NCBI GenBank assembly: GCA_002407855.1
Contig: DHPF01000006.1
Span: 124,001-188,000, forward strand
DNA: 64,000 nt
DNA from: Bacteroidales bacterium UBA5371
Lineage (GTDB): Bacteria; Bacteroidota; Bacteroidia; Bacteroidales; P3
Direction of reading: 5' to 3'
In this document: piece by piece, positions 46,072-53,771 of the stretch
Numbering within the stretch: the stretch's first letter is position 1
Layout of the letters: each line of letters starts with the position of its first letter
Notes under the pieces: model-generated
What the model saw: only the letters and a program-made list of their open reading frames with translations
The model's database searches: none
Told to the model about the DNA's origin: nothing
Program-made: the position numbers and the translations under genes

Positions 46072-48093
46072 CTATAACCTCATTTGTGCACCAATAATTA
46101 ACCAAAAGCCTGGTTGAGGAATATTTCCTAAGTCAAAGTATTTGGTATCAAAAATATTATTGAGGGTACAATAGAAATCAAAGCTTTTAAACCTGTAATT
46201 TACATTTACATCCATGGTTGTAAAAGCAGGATAATTATGCTTTTGAGTAGGTTTTAAGTTCTCATATTTAAGATATTGCCCCATTCGTTTCTGATAACGC
46301 ATAGATATAGTAGTGCTGAGCTTATCCTTATAAAGCGGAGCATAAAGCTGAATAGAGAGTTTGTCTCTAAGATAATTGAGCACATAATTGGATATATAAT
46401 CACTTTTAACAACATTTTGATGAGTTCTAATATAATCCACCTTTAACGTTGTTGGATAGCTCAAAAGGTCTATAAATTCGTTTAAAAACACCTTTGCTCC
46501 AACCTCCAAGCCAACCTTATTTACTTGGGTTATATTCTTACTCTCCCATTTGTCGTCAGGGTTTTTCTTAACCCAATCAATCATATTCTTCCCTCTCATC
46601 AAATAACCGGTGAAATAAGATACAATATACCTATTCTTGTATTTTGTTCCCAATTCTAAGCTCTCAGATTCTTCTTGGCGAAGATTAGTGTTGCCAATAT
46701 GAGTTTGAGTAGTATAGTAAAGGTCGGTAAAGGTAGGCAATCGCGACGATTGAGAATAGGACGCAAATATATCAAAGCTTTCAATTATCTTATAATTAAC
46801 ATTTAGGCTTGGGTATAACTTAAACTCCTGCTGGAATGAAGTGTTTTCAAAACCTAATACCCCAGCTGCCAAGTTAAGTTTCTTATATTTAATATTATGT
46901 TGAAGCATATAGCTAAAATTAGTCCTATTGTCTTTCTTGGTATAGTCGCCTATGGGGCTTTGCATTGCTAAGCCCAAAACACTACTTAAAATACCTTCAT
47001 TCCTTAGCTCTATCCCAAAATTTGTTGTTCCAATCTTAGATTTATACTGCATATTGAGATTACTTCCAAAAACATCAATCCTATGCTTATTGCTATTGCC
47101 ACTATTCTTTATAAGCTCAAAATCATCATAATGTCTGTTCCAATAAAGAGAAGGTAAGACCTTGAATTTATTCCCAAAAACACCCTTAATGGAGCCTAAA
47201 ACCGATGAGGTCTTGTCAAATTGATTGGGAAAGGCAGCCGAATAGAACGTATTTGCACCATAATGCTTCTTATTATAACCCCATTGCATATCTATTTTAT
47301 TAGTATTTTTTAGGTTAAAACGCGTCTGATAGAGGATATTCATTATCTTGTAGTCGCTGTTATTTATGTATCCCTCTGATTGTTTATAACCAAAGGAAAG
47401 ATAATTTTCCACCTTTCTTATCTTGTATGCCCCCGAGATTTCGCTTGTAAAAAGATTATGCGAACCTCCTTCCAATTTGGCATTAAGGGCTTTATTTATA
47501 TTCTTTTTAGTAATAATATTTATCCCTCCTGAAAAAGCAGAAGCTCCATAAATTATGGCAGAGGGCGAATGTATGATTTCAATACGTTCAATATCGGATA
47601 TATTTATGGGAATATCGAAGCTGTAATGACCTGTTTGAGGATTTGTGATATTTATACCATTTAGAAGAATGGCAGTTTGGTCGAATGACCCACCTCTTAA
47701 AGAGATGTCGGCTTGAACGCCGCCAGAGCCTCGGGTTTGAACATCTACGGAGGCAACGTATGAGAGGAGCTCTTGAATACTTTGGGGTTTGACCCGCTGT
47801 ATTTCGTCCTTTGAAATTGTGGTAACGATTTTGGCTATCTGATTGATAGGTTCATCAATCTGCGATGCCGAAATAACCACTTCATCTAAATTGTGGTCAG
47901 CAATCTGATTAACCTTGTTGGTATCGGAACTTGTTTGAGCTGAGGCATTTGTTACATTAGCAAAAGTCAGTGTAGAAACGCTCAAAACCCCAATACTTAC
48001 AACCTTGTGCATACTATTAAATATGCTGTAAGACTTATTAGCAAAACGCTTAAAACGAAATGCTTTCACTCCTACATGAGTTTGTTTGTTCAT
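46072..48093 (-). CDS. TonB-dependent outer-membrane receptor
   Basis: The 673-residue protein has a plug domain starting DEVVISASQIDEPINQI, with LLNGINITNPQTG and IERIEIIHSPSAIIYGASAFSGGINIITKK. The ~22-strand barrel that follows ends in a C-terminal GFWLIIGAQMRL. The N-terminus is unusual. About 50 residues (MNKQTHVGVKAFRFKRFANKSY then MHKVVSIGVLSVSTLTF) resemble an extended signal peptide. The plug resembles cobalamin or siderophore receptors, but the ligand cannot be told, and I see no cobalamin riboswitch upstream. It converges on the GNAT gene and diverges from tRNA-Arg. Confidence 0.9.
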   Translation of the reverse strand: MNKQTHVGVKAFRFKRFANKSYSIFNSMHKVVSIGVLSVSTLTFANVTNASAQTSSDTNKVNQIADHNLDEVVISASQIDEPINQIAKIVTTISKDEIQRVKPQSIQELLSYVASVDVQTRGSGGVQADISLRGGSFDQTAILLNGINITNPQTGHYSFDIPINISDIERIEIIHSPSAIIYGASAFSGGINIITKKNINKALNAKLEGGSHNLFTSEISGAYKIRKVENYLSFGYKQSEGYINNSDYKIMNILYQTRFNLKNTNKIDMQWGYNKKHYGANTFYSAAFPNQFDKTSSVLGSIKGVFGNKFKVLPSLYWNRHYDDFELIKNSGNSNKHRIDVFGSNLNMQYKSKIGTTNFGIELRNEGILSSVLGLAMQSPIGDYTKKDNRTNFSYMLQHNIKYKKLNLAAGVLGFENTSFQQEFKLYPSLNVNYKIIESFDIFASYSQSSRLPTFTDLYYTTQTHIGNTNLRQEESESLELGTKYKNRYIVSYFTGYLMRGKNMIDWVKKNPDDKWESKNITQVNKVGLEVGAKVFLNEFIDLLSYPTTLKVDYIRTHQNVVKSDYISNYVLNYLRDKLSIQLYAPLYKDKLSTTISMRYQKRMGQYLKYENLKPTQKHNYPAFTTMDVNVNYRFKSFDFYCTLNNIFDTKYFDLGNIPQPGFWLIIGAQMRL

Positions 48094-48188
48094 TGTTTTT
48101 TTGTTTTTAAGTTATTTAATTAATTCAGATAGTTTCTTGCCTTTATGCTATATGTTTTTGTGAGTATAGAAAAACAAGAAACAATGTG

Positions 48189-48196
48189 CAAAAGTA
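48189..48196 (-). promoter_or_regulatory. -7 element (TACTTTTG) for the TonB receptor gene
   Basis: TACTTTTG on the minus strand fits TAnnTTTG and predicts a leader of roughly 90 bases. Confidence 0.5.
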
Positions 48197-48216
48197 GTAA
48201 AAATAAGGATAATAAT

Positions 48217-48247
48217 TTTGGCAGTAATAAAAACTTTTGTACTTTTG
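48217..48247 (+). promoter_or_regulatory. Consensus promoter TTTG-N19-TACTTTTG for tRNA-Arg
   Basis: TTTG (48217-48220), exactly 19 bases, then TACTTTTG (48240-48247). It is the best match to the Bacteroidota consensus in the window and ends 13 bases before the tRNA. Confidence 0.8.
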
Positions 48248-48260
48248 CACTCTCAAAAAT

Positions 48261-48337
48261 GGCCTCGTAGCATAATTGAATAGTGCCCCTGATTACGGCT
48301 CAGGAGGTTGCAGGTTTGAATCCTGCCGAGGTCACCA
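48261..48337 (+). tRNA. tRNA-Arg (anticodon ACG)
   Basis: Acceptor arms GGCCTCG/CGAGGTC (one G-U pair), anticodon stem CCTGA/TCAGG with loop TTACGGC (anticodon ACG, read as inosine), a T-arm GCAGG/CCTGC with loop TTTGAAT, discriminator A and an encoded CCA. The other tRNA of this window lacks the encoded CCA. Confidence 0.95.
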
Positions 48338-48346
48338 AGAATAATC

Positions 48347-48383
48347 AAAAGACGTTATCATATAATTTGGTAACGTCTTTTTT
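48347..48383 (+). terminator. Terminator after tRNA-Arg
   Basis: GACGTTA (48351-48357) and TAACGTC (48371-48377) form the core stem, extended by A-T pairs, followed by a run of six T's. Confidence 0.9.
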
Positions 48384-48415
48384 GTTTTTTGGAGTGGGGG
48401 TAGGGAGTTTCTTTG

Positions 48416-48463
48416 GGGGTTAAGGAGATTAATGGGGTTAAGGAATTTAAGGAGATTAAGGAG
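48416..48463 (+). repeat. Short purine-rich direct repeats
   Basis: GGGGTTAAGGA occurs at 48416-48426 and 48434-48444, and AAGGAGATTAA at 48422-48432 and 48449-48459. They overlap in phase, giving a low-complexity tract at the edge of the G-rich repeat field. Confidence 0.7.
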
Positions 48464-48606
48464 TTTTAGTTTATTTAGGTTTTGTTCTTCTAATAGTATT
48501 TGATTTCATTAGATTAGCTCTTGAATTGGGAGGTTTTGTTTTTGATTCTAATTTGTGGTTTAAGGATTTTTCTTTTGAGACTTGGGCTTTTTTTTGTGCT
48601 TAGTTC

Positions 48607-49051
48607 TGGGGTGGGTAGTTCAGTCATAGGCAGGGATTGGACTTTAGTTTTTGGTAATAGATGGGCATTGGGTTTTGTTGGGGTGGGTAGTTGGGGTGGG
48701 GGGTTAGTTTTTTGAGAGTGAGAGAAAGGTTTGTTTTCTAATGAAATAGAATTTTTGGGGTGGGTAGTTGATGCTCTGGGGTGGGTAGTTGGGGTGGGTA
48801 GTTGAAATTTATATTCTATTATTTTATAGTATATTAGCTCGTAGGGTGGGTAGTTAAGTACATTTTTTAAAAGAGTTGTAATATAGAAAAAAGTAGTAAT
48901 TATACCATATATATACCTAATATATATAAATACTCTTAAAACACAGTTTGACTACCCACCCCAAGTAAGAAAATGGAGGAAACTTCTTGATATACATTAG
49001 CTTAATTGGGGTGGGTAGTTGGTTTTCAAATTCTCTCAACCCCCCACCCCA
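48607..49051. repeat. Field of dispersed G-rich 14-mers (TGGGGTGGGTAGTT)
   Basis: Six exact plus-strand copies start at 48607, 48679, 48756, 48777, 48790 and 49007. A one-base variant lies at 48842. A minus-strand copy with one change lies at 48951-48963. A longer-G variant TGGGGTGGGGGGTT is at 48692, with an exact minus-strand partner at 49038-49051. Ten sites fall within 445 bases. Spacing is irregular (13 to ~110 bases), so it is not a CRISPR or a tandem array. Spacers are AT-rich. The field occupies the 0.9-kb gene-free stretch between tRNA-Arg and the M3 peptidase; I found no gene in that stretch, and reading frames across it are short and built from the repeats. Confidence 0.9.
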
Positions 49052-49227
49052 ATGTGATAGTTTTTTAAGCCAAAACGCAGGTATTTTATTTATTGCTAAC
49101 TTATAAAGCATTTTCTTTGATTTGTCCTAAAAAACTCTGCTTTGCTCCAAATTAATGCTTATTTTTCCCAAAAATAAGGTCTCTTTTTTGTGTTATTATT
49201 TTATTTTTATTTTGTTTCTATTTTGTT

Positions 49228-49257
49228 TTTGAAATTCGCTAAATTATTGTATCTTTG
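49228..49257 (+). promoter_or_regulatory. Promoter TTTG-N18-TATCTTTG for the M3 peptidase
   Basis: TTTG (49228-49231) and TATCTTTG (49250-49257) match the consensus. Transcription should begin about 40 bases before the ATG. Confidence 0.7.
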
Positions 49258-49303
49258 CATTCTTATTTGAATTTTAATAATAAATAATATACAGATTAGA
49301 AAA

Positions 49304-51433
49304 ATGAGAAAAATAACTTTATTTACATTAATTATGGCAATTAGTTCAACTTTGTTGGTTGGTCAGCAAAAATCTAAGAGTGATGCAAATTCTATTGGGT
49401 CTAATCCTTTGGTTATGGAATGGAACACTCCTTATCAAACTCCACCTTTTGATAAAATTAAAACAGAACACTATAAACCTGCAATTGAACACGCTTTGGA
49501 TGTTGCTAAAAAAGAGGTTGATGCCATTGTAAAAAATCCTCAAAAGCCAACCTTTGAGAATACTATTATTGCATTGGAAAATGCTGGTGATATGCTTGGC
49601 AGAGTGTTGGGCGTATTCTATAATATCAATGAGGCTAATACAAGTCAAGAATTACAAAAGATTGCTGAGGATATTTCCCCAATGCTTACTCGTTACAGCA
49701 ACGATATTAATATGAACCCAGAGCTTTTTGCAAGGGTGAAAGAGGTTTATGATAATAGGGATGAGATAGCTCTTACAAAGGAACAAAGAATGCTTTTGGA
49801 TAAGTCTTACAAAGGGTTTATTAAGAATGGTGCCTTATTGACAGGTAAGGATAAAGATGAGTTTAGAAAGATTTCAGAAGAACTTTCTTTAACAGGCTTG
49901 AAGTATCAAAGAAATAATCTTGCTGACCAAAATGCTTACACATTGGTTATTAAGAATAAGAAAGAGCTTGCAGGATTGCCTCAGTATGCTATTGATGCTG
50001 CCAAGGAAACTGCCAAGGAAAGAAAGGTTAAGGGTTGGGTATTTACCTTAGATTATCCAAGCTATATTCCTTTTATTACCTATGCCGACAATAGAGAGTT
50101 GAGAAAAGAGATTTGGACTGCTTCCAATAAGGTTGCCAACAATAATAATGAGAATGACAATAAGGAAAACGTATTGAAGATAGCTAATCTTCGTTTGCGT
50201 ATGGCTCAACTTTTGGGTTATTCTTCTTATGCTGAATATGCTCTAACCGATAGAATGGCAGAGAATCCAACAAAGGTTCTTTCTTTTATTGATGGTTTAT
50301 TAAATGCCTCTATGCCTTTTGCTCAAAAAGACCTTAAAATGGTTACCGATTATGCACATTCAAAAGGTTTCCAAGGCGAGCTTCAACGTTGGGACTGGTC
50401 TTATTGGCAAGAAAAGCTTAAAAATGAAAAATATGCTATTAATCCAGAAATGACTAAGCCTTATTTTAAATTGGAGAATGTAACAAATGGTATCTTTATG
50501 TTGGCAGATAAGCTCTATGGATTAGAGTTTAGAGAAAACAAAGAAATTGCAAAATATCACCCTGATGTTATCACCTATGAGGTGTGGGATAAGGCAGAAA
50601 ATAAATTTATGGCAATAGTTTATATGGACTTTTTCCCAAGAGAATCAAAGCGTTCAGGAGCTTGGATGACCTCTTTTAGAGAGCAAAAGATTGAGAATGG
50701 AAAAGATGTACGTCCACTTATTCAAATGGTTTGTAACTTCACAAAACCAACCGCCAAAGCCCCATCACTTCTAACCTTTGATGAGTATAATACTTTCTTG
50801 CATGAGTTTGGACATTGTCTTCATGGAATATTGTCAGAATGTACTTACGAAAGCACATCAGGAACATCAGTTTACAGAGATTTTGTTGAGCTTCCTTCTC
50901 AAATAATGGAGAATTGGGCAACAGAAAAAGAGTTCTTAGATTTATTTGCTACACATTACCAAACAGGAGAAAAGATGCCACAAGAATTAATCAACAAGAT
51001 AAAAGCAAGTGAGCAATATCTTGCAGGATATTTAAGTGTTCGTCAGCTTTTCTTAGGACTTGTTGATATGGGTTGGAACAATATCACTTCCACAATAAGT
51101 GGAGACGTAGAAACCATTGAAAGAAAGAGTTCATCAAAAGCAGAGCTATTGCCTGTTGTTCCAGGTTCCATTATGAGTACACAATTTGGACATATATTCT
51201 CAGGAGGATATGCAGCAGGATACTATGGATATAAATGGGCAGAAGTTTTAGATGCCGATGCCTATTCGTTATTTAAAGAAAAAGGTATCTTTAATAAAGA
51301 AGTATCCAATTCATTCCGTAAGAATATCCTTTCACAAGGAGGCAAGAAACATCCAATGGAGCTATACAAAGCCTTCCGTGGACACGAACCTTCCAACGAA
51401 GCCCTCCTTAGAAGAAGTGGATTTATAAAATAA
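49304..51433 (+). CDS. dcp: M3-family zinc metallopeptidase (peptidyl-dipeptidase Dcp type), exported
   Basis: The 709-residue protein begins with a signal peptide (MRKITLFTLIMAISSTLLVGQ). Its C-terminal half has the thermolysin-like zinc motif FLHEFGHCLHG with the downstream Glu segment (YRDFVELPSQIMENW). The N-terminal half is the helical lid region with NPLVMEWNTPYQTPPFD, as in Dcp. The enzyme removes dipeptides from the C-terminus of peptides. An export signal places it in the periplasm, where it would process peptides for uptake. It is a single-gene unit with a consensus promoter and its own terminator. Confidence 0.94.
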   Translation: MRKITLFTLIMAISSTLLVGQQKSKSDANSIGSNPLVMEWNTPYQTPPFDKIKTEHYKPAIEHALDVAKKEVDAIVKNPQKPTFENTIIALENAGDMLGRVLGVFYNINEANTSQELQKIAEDISPMLTRYSNDINMNPELFARVKEVYDNRDEIALTKEQRMLLDKSYKGFIKNGALLTGKDKDEFRKISEELSLTGLKYQRNNLADQNAYTLVIKNKKELAGLPQYAIDAAKETAKERKVKGWVFTLDYPSYIPFITYADNRELRKEIWTASNKVANNNNENDNKENVLKIANLRLRMAQLLGYSSYAEYALTDRMAENPTKVLSFIDGLLNASMPFAQKDLKMVTDYAHSKGFQGELQRWDWSYWQEKLKNEKYAINPEMTKPYFKLENVTNGIFMLADKLYGLEFRENKEIAKYHPDVITYEVWDKAENKFMAIVYMDFFPRESKRSGAWMTSFREQKIENGKDVRPLIQMVCNFTKPTAKAPSLLTFDEYNTFLHEFGHCLHGILSECTYESTSGTSVYRDFVELPSQIMENWATEKEFLDLFATHYQTGEKMPQELINKIKASEQYLAGYLSVRQLFLGLVDMGWNNITSTISGDVETIERKSSSKAELLPVVPGSIMSTQFGHIFSGGYAAGYYGYKWAEVLDADAYSLFKEKGIFNKEVSNSFRKNILSQGGKKHPMELYKAFRGHEPSNEALLRRSGFIK

Positions 51434-51457
51434 ATAAGAAATTAATTTGAAATGATA

Positions 51458-51502
51458 CAAACGCCGTTTGCAAAATAAAAGCAGATGGCGTTTGTTTTTT
51501 TT
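51458..51502 (+). terminator. Terminator after the M3 peptidase gene
   Basis: CAAACGCC (51458-51465) and GGCGTTTG (51487-51494) form a perfect 8-bp stem with a T-run immediately after. Confidence 0.9.
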
Positions 51503-51527
51503 AGGAGCTTAAAGACTTTAAGCTCCT
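51503..51527 (+). repeat. Perfect palindrome after the terminator
   Basis: AGGAGCTTAAAG, one base, then CTTTAAGCTCCT: a 12-bp inverted repeat with a 1-base centre, directly abutting the terminator. It could be a protein-binding site or a second, weaker transcript end. Confidence 0.6.
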
Positions 51528-51631
51528 TAAACTCCATAAGAAAACAAGAATTTTAAAATTAAATTATTGCTTTTCAATAAACAAATTTCCACTTTATAGT
51601 GTTATATATATAATAATAAAAAAATACAGCT

Positions 51632-53626
51632 ATGAAAAAAGAATTACACATTAAAACAATCATAATTTTAATATCCTTTATGCTTTCTGCTATCACTTCT
51701 TTTTCACAAGGAGAGTGGCAATGGGCAAAGTCTTATTCAGGTCAAGATGACCCTTTAAACTCTTCAGGTCTATATAATCGTATCTTTAATTCTGTTTTTG
51801 ATAGTCAAGGGAATATCTATATATCAGGGACATTTGGAACAGGGGCATTAATTGATACCACTCATGTTTTAAATGATATGTACTACCCAACCTCTGGAGT
51901 TTTCCTTGCTAAGCTAAATCCTGAAGGGGAATTAATTTGGCATATACCTATTGCAAAACATAGCCAAAACAGTGAATATCCAACTTGGATGGAAATGGTT
52001 GGAGATACTTCAATTGCCATTATGTCAACTATGTATGTTTCTGGACAGAGTATTGATTATTTTTGGCATGTTGATACTTTAATTAGAGGAGATTTAACAG
52101 TGCAATATCCAATGGTTCCGGGTTCTTATAGTAGTTTTTTAACTTTTGATTTAGATGGGAATATGACCAGCCAAAACTTTTTAAACTTGAAACAAATAAA
52201 ATCAGATGGAACTATTAAAACAAGAGATCCAATATCAATGAGTAATTCTTCTCCATTTCATATAGATAAGAATGGGAATATTTATATTTATTTTATAGCA
52301 AGTAAATATAGTAATTCAGATACATTACAAATAGAAATTAATAGACAAAAAACATTTACTTGTGGAGATTTTATTTTGGATGTTAATTCTTGGATACTAA
52401 AACTCACCTCGGTTTTTGATTTGGTTTGGGCAAAAAATATAATTAGAGATACTTCTGGTGTAGGTACCGATCCAGCAACAAATTCCTTAAGTCCCATTTT
52501 AACAGGAATATCAACAGATAGTGAAGATAATATGTATCTAACAGGATATTTAAATAGATATAGAGGTGTTTCAGAAGATACAACTTTCTATAAGCACATT
52601 GAATTAGGAAATGACAGAAGATTAATAATTAATGATGCAGGATGTGCTAATTTAGGATTTATAATAAAATACGATACTACAGGAAAACCACAATGGGCGA
52701 ATCAACTTTATGGAAAGAAAAACTTTAGTAGCACAGAGGTCTTCCCTTATTATACTTCTACAGTATATAACTCAACAGTTAATGAAGATAATAATTCTGT
52801 TTATATTATAGGTTCTGCGGTTTATGATACTACTTATTGTAAATTATATTTTGATGATAGTACACAATATTATTCTCAGAATAATAACCCGTATGCAGGG
52901 GGTGCTTTCTTTGCAAGATTTAATAAAGAAACAGGAAAATATCTTTCACATGGTTTATCCATTTCAACACGAGGAACTGGATTTTACGCTACAAATTTAA
53001 CCTATAATGTATCTATAGCTGCAAAGAATAATCAAGTGTTTTCTCAAGTAAGATATTTTAATGATTTAGTAGGAGTAGATACTGTATTTACAACAGGAGG
53101 AATGACATCCCCAAGTATTGGACTTATGCGTTGGAAAGATGATGGAGAAGTTATAGATGTAATAAATATTCCAACCAATGGTAGCTCAAGTTATACACAA
53201 GCATGTAATACAATCTTAAATGATAATGGAGATTTATTTATAACAGGAATGTTTGATAATACAATAAGCTTTGGAGATATAACCCTAATTGGAAGTAGTG
53301 GAAGAAGTAATGCTTTTATGGCAAAATATACTGATACTACCTTTCTTCATCCTTATCTTAGCACTGCAGAAGATATAGCAATAGAGAATAGTAATAACTT
53401 AATTATTTATCCTAACCCTGCCTATAATGAAGTCAATATAAAAGCACAAGGAGAAATGATAATTGATTTTTCTCTTTATAATATGAATGGGCAGTTAATA
53501 TTTATGAAAAATAATCCCAAAGCAAAAACAGAAAAGCTAAGTCTTTTTCTATTGCCAAAAGGGGTTTATATCCTAAAAGTAAGAACCGAAAAGAATGTGT
53601 ATTCTCGTAAGATAATTAGGAATTAG
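51632..53626 (+). CDS. T9SS beta-propeller surface protein, paralogue 1
   Basis: The 664-residue protein has a signal peptide (MKKELHIKTIIILISFMLSAITSFSQ). Repeated propeller-type units follow, such as FDSQGNIYISGTFG, DSEDNMYLTGYLNRY and NDNGDLFITGMFDNT, of the SBBP type, with GEWQWAKSYSGQDD at the start. The C-terminal sorting domain has IIYPNPAYNEVNIKAQ and KGVYILKVRT. It is expected on the surface by T9SS; no catalytic residues are evident. Its 267-base stretch at 53063-53329 is nearly identical to paralogue 2, whereas 53294-53510 is nearly identical to paralogue 3. No clear -7 element is seen upstream. Confidence 0.88.
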   Translation: MKKELHIKTIIILISFMLSAITSFSQGEWQWAKSYSGQDDPLNSSGLYNRIFNSVFDSQGNIYISGTFGTGALIDTTHVLNDMYYPTSGVFLAKLNPEGELIWHIPIAKHSQNSEYPTWMEMVGDTSIAIMSTMYVSGQSIDYFWHVDTLIRGDLTVQYPMVPGSYSSFLTFDLDGNMTSQNFLNLKQIKSDGTIKTRDPISMSNSSPFHIDKNGNIYIYFIASKYSNSDTLQIEINRQKTFTCGDFILDVNSWILKLTSVFDLVWAKNIIRDTSGVGTDPATNSLSPILTGISTDSEDNMYLTGYLNRYRGVSEDTTFYKHIELGNDRRLIINDAGCANLGFIIKYDTTGKPQWANQLYGKKNFSSTEVFPYYTSTVYNSTVNEDNNSVYIIGSAVYDTTYCKLYFDDSTQYYSQNNNPYAGGAFFARFNKETGKYLSHGLSISTRGTGFYATNLTYNVSIAAKNNQVFSQVRYFNDLVGVDTVFTTGGMTSPSIGLMRWKDDGEVIDVINIPTNGSSSYTQACNTILNDNGDLFITGMFDNTISFGDITLIGSSGRSNAFMAKYTDTTFLHPYLSTAEDIAIENSNNLIIYPNPAYNEVNIKAQGEMIIDFSLYNMNGQLIFMKNNPKAKTEKLSLFLLPKGVYILKVRTEKNVYSRKIIRN

Positions 53627-53648
53627 ATAAATAATAATTGTTTTATTC

Positions 53649-53684
53649 ATACGGTGTCTTGTGCAAATAAGGCACCGTATTTTA
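53649..53684 (+). terminator. Terminator after paralogue 1 (duplicated copy A)
   Basis: ATACGGTG (53649-53656) and CACCGTAT (53673-53680) form an 8-bp stem with T's after. The same element recurs after paralogue 2. Confidence 0.75.
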
Positions 53685-53771
53685 ATTAAAAGAGAAGAAA
53701 AGTAAACAAAACCAATTGAAAAAGTGTTTTAATAATAAATTAAGACTATAAACCCAAATAAATTATATAAA

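Noticed and set aside
48094..48260. Cobalamin riboswitch before the TonB receptor
   Set aside because: No B12-box-like sequence or extended conserved stem set could be found in the leader.
48261..48380. Integration site of a mobile element at tRNA-Arg
   Set aside because: No duplicated tRNA 3' end, integrase or other mobility gene is present on either side.
48521..48715. Open frame of 64 codons in the G-rich field
   Set aside because: Its Gly/Val/Trp text is produced by the repeats themselves; there is no promoter or recognisable domain.
48607..49051. CRISPR array
   Set aside because: Repeats are only 14 bases, irregularly spaced from 13 to ~110 bases and present in both orientations; no cas genes nearby.
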